Under the pieces are notes generated by a model. The model searched no databases. It had not been told where the DNA came from and saw only the letters and a list, made by a program, of their open reading frames with translations. Positions 46,276-58,200 of a DNA stretch of 64,000 nt are shown in pieces. A program made the translations under genes and the position numbers. The stretch comes from Antedon mediterranea. Lineage: Eukaryota; Echinodermata; Crinoidea; Comatulida; Antedonidae. Numbering within the stretch: the stretch's first letter is position 1; each line of letters starts with the position of its first letter. The stretch spans positions 2,443,001 to 2,507,000 of the forward strand of contig NC_092670.1 in assembly GCF_964355755.1 (NCBI RefSeq). Direction: 5' to 3'.

Positions 46276-49200
46276 CTAAAACAAAGATAGTAGACGAGTT
46301 TATAAATTTTAAATGACGTATTTCTCGTAGTGTGAATGGTGAATTTGACCATTAACTCCAGATTCATATCATTTCATAGGATAGGCCCAGCTGATGTACA
46401 CATTTAATTTTGTAAAAAGTGTCGTCGACAATATATATATTTCCAATACATTTACTGTAATTCAACCAATGTAATTGAGGTATTGGGCAGAGTCAGAGTC
46501 AAAACCTATACAGAGATAAATTAATTGCCTTTTGGAATTAGTTTGAACACTGATATGAGGGTATGTTCAAATCCATGGAGTTATGCTTTCATATCACAAG
46601 CAAGGTTATATTATAATTATCCTCTGAAGTGTCAAGTTTCCGGTATGCAAGAGTAAATTTTATTTCAAAATCATTGGTGCATGACTTTCATATCGTAAGT
46701 GTTGTACACTAATCTTGTACCTCAAGCTGTAGTAACAAACAAAAGGTCATTATTGTATCAGGTGGCTTCTACCAATCTTTTACTGGTTCAGACTGCATGG
46801 AATCCTATGTCGTGTATAATACGAACACAACCCTGTAGGTCTAAATATGCCCTGAATGCTTCTTCAAACAATGCACAGTAATTAATGTCAAAGAAAACAA
46901 TTTAAAGGAGGGACAAACTGGTTTGAAAACATGAACAATGCGCAAATTAAAATTGTAATGTCTCAATTTACAAATTGTGACAATTGCCACCACTCAAATG
47001 TTACATTTGAAAAAAATGCATTGAAAATTGTCAACAAGTGTGTTCATTCAAGCCAAATTGAATTTATATTAGGAAATTGTAACATTTGTAATTTTAAATA
47101 CCTGTTAGTTTTATTTGTTTTTCTTTAGGTCTTTCCTCCACAACATTCTTCTGAAACTTATCAGCAAGATCTTTTTGTCCATGTTCTCTTAGAGCCTCAC
47201 ACAATACATCAAGTTGATTCAGTTTACTACTAATGTTCCTCCAAAATTTCAGAATTTCTTCTGGAGATTTCATAGTTGTAACTTCAGACAATTCCAAGCC
47301 CAAAAGAACACCTAACTGTTCACAGTTAACAGTTTCTTCAGATACTTTCCAAATAATTGAATCATCCACATAACCTTATAAAATAGCAAAAATTAAGATA
47401 AATTCATCCAACAGTAAATGAATTGATTAAGTTTTCAAATATATGATCCTTCAATTTAGAATGTCATAATAAAATCTACAAAATCATTACCTTGGAGATG
47501 AGACTGTGGCGGTATAGCTGTAAAAATAGATATGTATTTATCAACAAAATGTTCACAAAGTATTATTTGTTTGAAGATTGTTATTAGTTATTACAAGTTC
47601 TACAGTATGTTATACATATATTATTAAAAATGTACCCAAACTGTTTATTCTTAAAATTTACTTACATTCAACATCAGTCTGTGAAGTAGCTATAAAAAAG
47701 AAATAAATATTAATTTATCAATAAATGTAATTTCATCTTATATGGTATTACCATAGCGAAACGTATTGTTGCATTAATGTGCATATGGCTGAAAAAATAT
47801 TGTACCGTCCATTTCCCAATTTTTAATTAAATGCTTTTTATTTTAATATTAAGAACAGTAAAATATTTGACAAAGCAATAAATCTGGTTACTTACATCTT
47901 GGTATTACTTTATTTCCAAATAATTTACGGTAAAGTTTCACTTTCATTTGATTGCTTCCACAAGGTAACACATCTTTGTCAAACTCGCGAATAACATGCA
48001 TGTGAGCATTTTGAATGTTTGGACTACATGCACAAGGGATGTACATCCTTACTTCAAGACCTCGTGCTCCAGTCTGACTGAACACTTTTAATTCTGTTTG
48101 AAGGAAACGAAGCACCTAAAAAATGGCATTTTACAAAATGTTTAAAATACTGGAAAATATAAAATCAATATTCTCAATCAATATTACTATGAAAATTGAA
48201 TCCTAAACAAATGTTGAATAAATGCAAATTATTTTAACAATGGTGGCCTTTTATTATAGGATAAAAAGTACTTATTATATTAAAACACTTTATTTATATT
48301 ATTTTTATGAATAGTTTTAAAGTAATATTCCTAATGAAATCTTTCATAGATTGTTCACTCATAAATATTTAGAACTAAAATTAATGTATTCTGTATATCT
48401 CTTTTGTTTGTTACCACTATTTACTATTACCTTCTTACAGACTTTAGGCTGTGGTTTCTCATCTTTTGTACGCTGCCGTTTTTTTTGCTTATCAGTATTG
48501 AAGCTCTTTGTTCTGACTATTGTTGTCTACAATATCAAAATGATAAAAATTGTTAGTGGTAGTTTTTTAAAATTTATTATTTCAATTTTATGTGGTGGAA
48601 ACAATTATAAATCTCACTCATTTTAATATTGTACAATATATACACTTTAAAATTCTTGAGCTTTTCCAACTTGTATCAATTATTGATATAAAGTTTGCGA
48701 TACACCACGTATATTAGTTTCTATTGAGTTTCTCAAAGTTTCGATCAATATGCTTTGAACGTCCTCAGGAGTCACAATGCAGGAAGTCCAGGAAAGTGGG
48801 AATATAAGTGAAATAGGTTGGGGCTGGTGTGAAAGCTACACATTTACCTGTAACATACGACAATGCTTAATGGTAGCCACATATAAAATGACTTGATGAT
48901 TGGCATCAATGTTCAATTCTACATGCTCATAGGATAGGTGCCCAATTCCATAGTCTTCCATTTGAAATTTCTCAATGAACTTTGTTGCAGCACGTTGGAA
49001 AAGATCGTCTGGAAGATAGCTACCAAAATCATGAAATAGAGAAATTGCACGCTTTTCTTCAAATTTAGGTGGTTGTGAGGCATGTGGTTTCAAACGTGAA
49101 AGAACGTAGAACATTTTTTCATTATTCTGTGTAAACAAAAAATTATTTAAAAACTAGTAGATCTGTAGGCTATATATAGGCTAGAAAATTAAAATATTAA

Positions 49201-52200
49201 TATGACATTAGTATCAATACCTTTGTATTTTTTTGTTCACACACTAATCCAAACTTTTGCATGAGAGACACAAAGAATGTTAATGTCTCATCAGAATCAC
49301 AGATCTTCTCCCACAGATGTTTTAGCAATCCACCTTTTAAAATGCCTTTTTCCAGCATCCTCCAAGCTGGTCTCATAGCTGGTACCTATTATTTTACAAA
49401 AATAGAATATAATTAAAATTTTAATTTATTAATTCAGAGTAACATTGGTAGGCCTATAATTGATTTTTTTTTCTGTTCTAATATATAAACATCTCATGAC
49501 CTGTAGGCTATGTTTTGTTTGTCTTTATTGCAGTTCACAATATTTATGGTAAGCAGAATGACAAAGTGGATTTGTAGACTCATGTCTGCCAAAGCTACTC
49601 AGGCCAAGTTGAAATAATGTATTGATCTTTGAGTTCATATGATTGTATGATGGGTACCTATATCTCAGAGAAGTTATTTCCAATCAAAATTTCAAACATT
49701 TATTAAACAAATTTAATTTTGAAGCATGTCATTATGTTGCTGCACGTCAGTATGCAAAACATTGTTTTGTATTGAAATATATTTATTGCTAACCATATCT
49801 TTATTGTCTATGACAGTGATGATTGTCTTAAACATGTCAACTAGTTGCATCAAATCTACAACTATTATATCTCTTAGTGCCTCATCATCTGGGTAATAGA
49901 GAATCACGCCGATGTCATGTAAATACTCAAGCAGAACTTTGTGACCTTCTGTTACTTTACAGACTTCTTTGAGTACTTCATCTTGAATCTGTTAAAAAAA
50001 TAGATTGATTAAAACCATATGACAATTCTAAAACAGATGACAAATTTCGTTTTTGTAAAAGCACAAGTTAACGGAGTACTTACTCGAACGTTTCGATCTC
50101 TATCAGAGATCCTTCTCAACTGACTGCGGAGTGTTAATGCAGCTTGGTCATTCTTGACGTCATCTGTTGATGACGTTGTACGCCTCCGGTTGTAGGTTGG
50201 AGGTTGTGCGGGGCTCGGCCAGGTGATGTGTCTATCAAATCATTGTACAAATGCGAGAGTTCGTGGGCTCCAGTGTCCCGGTTCATGGTCTTCTCTTTAT
50301 TTCTCCTTATATGTAATGATTCTCTAATCTGTCTGTCTTTGCGTTTAGGCTCTTTGGTTAAGATGGTAGCCTCCCAGTTCGGTACATGATTGTGTTTTAT
50401 GACATGTTCTTATAAACACGCTTGTGGACAGAGCTGAGAAGGTAGTGGGAGATATGGATTTGAGGAAAGTTGAGATGGATAACATCAAGAAAGCGTTACA
50501 CAACTGCCAGTATCCAGAGTGGTCCTTCCAGAGAGTTATGGAAAACCGAAAAAGGAAAAAGAACAAAGGACACGAACCACAGAAGGAAAAGATCAAGATG
50601 CGAGGTAGCATAGGAATCCCCTATGTAAAAGGAATGGCAGAAAGAATACGACGCACTCTCTCCTATCACAATGTCGGAACCTATTTCCTACCCCAAAATA
50701 AAATCAAGAATAGCCTCGTCCACCCAAAAGATAAAATCGAGAAGATGGATACATGTGGAGTAATCTACGAAGTCACCTGCCGCAACTGTCCACAAGTTTA
50801 TATTGGGGAAACAGGAAGGGCATTACAAACACGAATTAATGATCACAAAAAAGATGTTACAACAAACACGGGGGGAGTAATGACTAGGGCCTCCAGAACA
50901 TCCACATCTTCGATCATACACAAATCTGCCATTACAGAACATGTCATAAAACACAATCATGTACCGAACTGGGAGGCTACCATCTTAACCAAAGAGCCTA
51001 AACGCAAAGACAGACAGATTAGAGAATCATTACATATAAGGAGAAATAAAGAGAAGACCATGAACCGGGACACTGGAGCCCACGAACTCTCGCATTTGTA
51101 CAATGATTTGATAGACACATCACCTGGCCGAGCCCCGCACAACCTCCAACCTACAACCGGAGGCGTACAACGTCATCAACAGATGACGTCAAGAATGACC
51201 AAGCTGCATTAACACTCCGCAGTCAGTTGAGAAGGATCTCTGATAGAGATCGAAACGTTCGAGTAAGTACTCCGTTAACTTGTGCTTTTACAAAAACGAA
51301 ATTTGTCATCTATACAAAATCGAAGCTAAATGAAATTCTTTCAAGAATTCTAAAACAATTATAATAAAAAAACAGTTTATTTAATATACTATCAATTTTC
51401 AAATAGTCTTCTGGATTACAAAACCTGCTCTGAAAACATTGTGTACTAGTATATTTAGAATGTAATTCCTCTATTTTTTATATTTTCCCAACTTTAATGT
51501 AACAGTACATAGTTATAAATACATACTATAGAGATTTAACTTTATATATCAAGTACATCTACTGGTGAATATGGTAGTTGACTGAAAGCTTAATATATTT
51601 ATTTATTCTGTCTTTATACTGAACTAGATGGTACGCTCGCTTCGCTCGCGTACCATCTAGGTCGTGCCCACAGATGGTTCTCGAATACATAATAATTTCA
51701 GCGTTAAAAAACTGGCGATTTCAAATGTACGTACCGCAAGACCATAATACATGTCGTGTACAGGAACGAATAAATAGACACTGTGATTTATGTACTCAAC
51801 TAAAATCAGCACCCTATTACTTCCGAAAGAGAAACTTGTCACAAATAAGACCAATTGTTTAAGTCAAATTTAAACAAACTTAATTTGTGTTTTGTATGTA
51901 ACATTAGGGTTGAGGGATGGGGAAGAGGATGGGTGCAAAGAGGAACAATGTTAAAATATATTCTTTATCCATTTAGTAACGAAATATTAATTGCTTTCAT
52001 GTTTTACAAATAATATACCACTAAACACAGTAAAACATTGCGATGTAATACTTTGTTGAAACTATCACCGTCCTAGTCGATTGAAATAGTACAGCACATG
52101 TAACGATACATCACTACGACGTGTATATGTTTATAATATAATGTAAAACAATTTGTGAAAACCACCTCTATTCGGGGAAAATCATAAATTCGATTTAATC

Positions 52201-55200
52201 GTCAATAAATATTAAATTATCTAACTCAACTTAATTAGTAGGCCTAATGGTTTTCAATTGTTTCTTAGAGCCAATTCATACTTAAGTTGGTTCCTACCCT
52301 ACCCACCAAAGTTGTTCTGCGTTTAGGGCATGTGATGTACCGTAGGCCTATTCTCTACTGGTTTTACAACGCTACTCATGCCAGTGAGGGAAAGGTGATG
52401 ATGTGGGTGGTTTAACTGCAATAATAAAGATTTGTACATAATATACGGCGAGTGAAAACGCTAGCTCATTATCCGTTTAAAAAAAAATTATATCCAACCT
52501 CTGCAGCACAGATTGAAAACAAAAATGGATCGAATTTCGAGTATACAGTACTGTACTTGCCTTTATATTACGACGCCTGAGGGAATAGACACTTGTGAAA
52601 CAGAGATTGGAATGTTCCATTCATCGCAAATCAATACATTTGTATAATCGTATATTAAATCTATCAAAATAGTATTTTTTTAAGAAAATCGGCCTGTCTT
52701 CAACATTATGATGCTGTACTCTAGCTGTTCAACCAGTTTTCAGCTATTAAAAACAATTATCATAGGAGGAGATAGGAAAATGCGAAGCCTCCTCGTATTT
52801 TTGTGGCGGGTATTTTTCAAGATGGACATCCATTAGACAGTGTATACCACGATCGGAAAACACCCCTATTTGGGGCAAATCGTTGAACCTAAATTCGTTT
52901 TAATCGTCAATAACTAATTACCTAACTCAATTTAATTAGTAAACAGGGTTACATCAGATGGTTAAAATCAGTACCGAAAGTATGAACCAACTTTATATAC
53001 CATCGAGTAGAAATTCTAGAAATAAACCGAGATTTACCGAATTTTGCCCTTACGTAAATTTATATATAGATGACACTTTCAGTGCTAAAGCATTGATTTC
53101 CAAAGTGGTTCAGTAGAGAAAAATTAACAATATAATAAATAAAAAGTAATTTACATTAGTAGACACATTTACAAAAAGGTAACTATCTACAAAACATACA
53201 GTATATATAAAAAAAATGGAGGGAATTAAAGGTAAAAGGTACTTAATCAGTAATAATATTAAAATCAATCCAAAATATTATTTTGGATTGAATTTTTAAA
53301 AAGTGTCATAGATTTAATATAAAAAAAATAATTGTTTTATTCAGGCCTAGGATTTTAATGAGGAATTTTATTTTTGTGCCTTAATGCTATGTGTGATTAT
53401 GCTATTTTCACTACAACCATCTGTATGCAAATTTGGTGGAATGGTTATGTAACCAGCCTTTCAACTAATAACAATAGTTTCAGTTGACTAACAATAGAAC
53501 AGCAATGCCAAAAACAAACCTCCAAAATTTAATGGAGTGGTCCTTGACTACATATCTATCTGTATTTTCATTTTGGTAAAGGTCTTTCAATAACTTTTGA
53601 GTAATCCTGCTAACAAACAAACAAACCGACAAACAAACAGACACATGCGATTGACTACATAAACCTCCTTGGCGGAGGTAAATAATTGATTGGTAAGAAA
53701 ATGTTAATATGAACCTATAGATGGCTATAAATTTACCTCTTACATCACACCACCTGTACATTTTCAGATGATTAAAAAGTAGCAATGTATACCGAAAATG
53801 GAGATCTGACTAATCAATATAGAAAAAATACTGTAAACCTTATTTGTGAATCTTTCTTTATAAAAGAAATTGCCACATTATTAATAATTCATTCAATTAT
53901 TAATATTGAACGCTATTGTCTATAAATTCTTGCACCTAACCTCAGAAGTTGGTAAATAGATGTGCTTCTTTCTGCTGTGGATTTCTTGTTGAACTCGCAG
54001 CCATTTTATTGGCAAAGTGCGAATCATTTTCTTTGACAAATCCAGTATTTGTTTCATGATGGCAGAAGCATTGCTCTGTTCAAATGGTACACTGTTTTCA
54101 ATGGTAAAAATAGTTGAACACACCATAGTTTCATATGGTTTGTCTTTTAGGGCTTCCCAAATTTTATTTTCTATTTCTTTAACCTGAAAGAAAGAAATAC
54201 ATTTGGTATGTAGTTTCTAATATTTCTTATTTTAATCAGATTAATTAGAATAATCAGACTATTTATATAGTGATTGCTAAACGTTGTGATCCAGTTTTAG
54301 GATTAAAAAAATAGAAGATTGAATCCACTGCCTATGAAAAAAGTTTCTGCATTGTTGTGTCATGGTGATTTCTCTATGGTAGAGTCAACTCACCTGTTCT
54401 TTCCTTTCTTCTTCAGTTCCTTTAAGGCCATTTAAATGTGTACCTATCAGTAATACAGGAGGACAAGGCTGACCATTTATCTTTGCGTCAGGTCTACTGT
54501 TTGTGTATATAGACTGAATCCAAGAAAGAATGAACTCCAGATTTGTCATTCGATGGTCATAATTGTTTCCCTAAATTTTATAAGTATATATGATAACAAA
54601 AAAATGTTTGTAGAACACTCAATTTTAATTTCTTTGATCATGTATAATACTGTATACAACAATTGAAAAAAACGTAATTGTTCAATCTATTGTTATTCAT
54701 TTATTCAGTAATGGAGGAAAAGAATGTTCATTTATTAATGTAGTTTGTGTTGAATTGTCTATGGATAAAAAGATGTGAGAAGCTAATTGATAAGTCTTAA
54801 AACTTTAAGATGTGTTCAGAGCAAAGGTATACATTTTTCACTATAAAGCAATCACAATCAAGGAATTGAAAATAGTGTTTAAAAACTAATAAAATTCAGC
54901 TTACAGTTGTTGGATCCAAAACTTTAGCTTGGGCATCGAGATCATCACAAAGGTTGAATACTACGCATACAACAGCAAAAGATACCATGAAGATCTATGA
55001 GATCAATTAAACAGTGTATTAAAAAAATGGTGAATATAAAAAAATGCTTGATTATCAATGGAAATGCAGTGTTTGTTTTTCATAGTGTTTTAATTTTTAG
55101 ATTAAAAAAATAGCTGAGTCTAGACTACTACTAAATTTATTACAGGTTTGCCATATGATAGATATTTGTTGCTAGAATTCATAAGAATAATATTTTACTT

Positions 55201-58200
55201 GTTTATTTTTTTACTACTGTATATTAGTGTTGTCTTATTAGAGGAATTGTGGGGAATATAGTTATATTACCATGCTGGGTCATGCAGGCTCCATGCCGGC
55301 ATCAGGTAAAATATCCAGTATATACCAGCTGAAAGTTGGTATATACTGGATATTCCGATCCCTGCTGTAGATAGTTATGCTGGTAACGATACAGGCAGTG
55401 GCATAACGCAGAGGCCTGATGCCCCTGGATTAGGAACCCCAGGCCCTCCAAGGCTGGAGGCCTAGGGCGTTTTTAGCCCTTTTTGACATATTTTAATGCC
55501 TGTATTTTCCTCTGGACACTGCCCAGGGCCCCCACATGCTCCGGGGCTCCTGGTTTTAGCCAGTGAGTGTTCATAGCCATTACGCCACTGGATGCAGGCA
55601 TCATTGGTCTCTTGAATTTGAATTGGTTGTTGTTTTTTGGCAGTTGGTGAGCATTCAATTATTTCCCTGTTTACCATTCAGAATCTCCTCCTGAATGCTA
55701 CCAATGATCTGAGCATTTACACTACCATTCAAAATATCTCCCTGAATTTTTATTTATTTATTTATTTAGGTTTAAAAAACACATACAAAACAGCAGCCAT
55801 TGGCTGATAACGTTTGTTTACAATCAATATACATATATAATTAAAAGTAAAAGAGGCACAATTACAAACAGCATAGAAAAATAACTATATATTATAAAAC
55901 ACAAAATACAGTATTATTCGTTCATAAAATTGAGTACGTCATTATTATTATTATTATTTAAGATTATTATTAGTATATAAATTATTAAAATTATTATATA
56001 AAAGGTCGAAACGGCATCGAGAAAGTGAGAAATAATCATGGAAATCAACCCATATCAGTTAGCATTAATAAACTTAACAATCGTAGGTATGGCAGACCTT
56101 TGGTATCGTTCAGTTTTACACCTGGGGGGGAAGGAGACTTCCGGTACTAGTTGTATTAGACCTAAGGGTTCTCTTCTGCCCGCGGCAAGGAGGTAGGGTG
56201 TCACGAAAGCTCAGACCACGAAAGCTCAGACCCCAAGACCTAAGATCACGAAAGCTAAGACCCAACACCTAAGATTACAAATACTAAGATATACTACAGC
56301 TTAAAAACAATACTTGTTTATCCATACATAATTTTAAACACAGTAGGTTTCATTTATTACCATAAATATAATTTAATACTACCGCAAAACATAGATAAAC
56401 TCACATTATTTTCGCCCGTTGAGTAAATGTATATTTTTTCTTTACAACAAACAAACTTGACGGGTTGTTTGTTGGTATATATTTACTCCATTGTGTTGGT
56501 TCAGAGGATGTTTTTCTTACGCACCTGCCTTTCTTGTATTTTGACTCCAAATTTGTTGGCTAACTTTATCCTGAACACCACACTTTAAAATTAGGACTTA
56601 TAAGTACTTTCAGAAGGAGAAACACATAATAACAAATAAATAAATCCTTTAAATTGATGATTTTACAGATGTGTTTCTTTGTATACTGTAATACTAATGT
56701 AACTCCTCGAGCTACCCATGCTCAATGTTTTTGTTTCTATGGAGCGCCAAAAGAGCAACAATAATAGTACAAGTATAAAAACAGAAAGAAAACGAAACAA
56801 AAAAACTTATCATGATTTTTAAATTAAAATTTATTTGCCAGTATTTATTTCTTCGTACTTACATGATTATACTATTATCATTACAATTTTAATTTTACAT
56901 TGTTCCATCCACACTGTAGATGGACTCCACAGAGTTTTCAGCCCTCTATATAATTTTTGCTCTTTTGACGTTCCATAGAAACAAAAACATTGAACATGGC
57001 CCATGGGGTAGGCCTACTGTACTGTAGGCTAGTCATTTTGTGTGCGAGAAAAACGTCTGTAAAATCATCAATTTAAAAATGTATTTGTTACTTTTTATGT
57101 GATTCTTTTTCATGAAAGTGCCAATTCTAAGGTGTGGTATTCAGAATAAATGTTGGGAGTTAAAATACAAGGCAGGTGCGAAAGATAAATATTTGTAATC
57201 TTAGGTGTTGGGTCTTAGCTTTCGTGATCTTAGGTCTTAGGGGGTCTGAGCTTTCGTGGTCTGAGCTTTCGTGACACCCCAAGGAGGTAGCATGTCTCGA
57301 AAACAGTTGGACTTAAGTAACCCCCTCCCAAAGGACAACACAAGAGTGTCTCTCCTTGCCTCGAGAGAAGGTAACCCTGTAACCTCTAGGGCATTGTCAT
57401 AGGAAATGTAGGTAGCACCTAACATTATTCGACATGCTCTTTTCTGGATGGTCTCAATGCTGCTGGCCATTTTTTTGGTAATAGCACCATGCCATACCTG
57501 GCAAGCGTATTCCAAGATGGGCCTATAATACTGGCATTTTGCTTCCACGCCTGTGAGAAAAGGGCTTTATGTACTTACCCGCTGCATCACATGATAAATT
57601 TGTTGTCCTCCGAAATCCCAGATGTTCATCACAAACTTGTCGCTAGTCACCTTGTCATCACTCCCTTCTTTCTGAAACTCAACTATTAATTTTTCAATTT
57701 CTGACGGAATCTTTATCTGGTCATCTCTTCCTTCTTTCTCAATCTCTATCTTTGAAGGAATCTTTGTCTGGAGTTTTTCTTTCTCTATATATTCATTAAA
57801 ATAAATTAAAATTAAACATCCAATAGCATGTTTAATATGTATGTCATTTTTCTAGGCCTTTTATTAGGATAATTTATTTTAGGATTCTAATTATTTTAGC
57901 AATGGTGATTATAATTATTAATTAATATAGAAAAGTGCATTGTTAGCCAAGATCCCAACAGAATAACACATTGTCTGATGATTTCAGGTTCCAAATTAGC
58001 TTCCCTAATAATTCTACTCGGCTTTTCGTTCCCTACTCAAAAAGAAGAGTTGTCGATATAGTGCCTTTGCAATTGCCACGTATCTTGAAAGCACTCTTCG
58101 TCAATTAGTGAGGATGGAATTTTAAGATATTCGTCTTTCATTGAATTTGTTTTGAGGATTTTTGTATAATATTTATTTTGTTTAATACTAATATACAAAT

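Larger units (their letters stand above)
55238..57566. mobile_element. Harbinger MITE relative, split by other insertions
   Basis: 55238-55395 and 55591-55635 resemble the interior of 14753-15581 (CCATGCCGGCATC, GGTAACGATA). The far end, CTGTGAGAAAAGGGCT, is at 57551-57566 followed by TTA. Between them lie a hAT MITE and a LINE fragment, itself split by another element. Confidence 0.5.

Noticed and set aside
48351-48626. Plus-strand hydrophobic ORF of 91 codons
   Set aside because: Antisense to exon 13 of the NACHT-ROCO gene; hydrophobicity comes from AT-rich intron.
50957-51142. Minus-strand ORF identical to 50204-50389
   Set aside because: Both are the inverted arms of the Penelope-like element.
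55462-55677. 71-codon ORF
   Set aside because: Crosses the right boundary of a hAT MITE; no domain.
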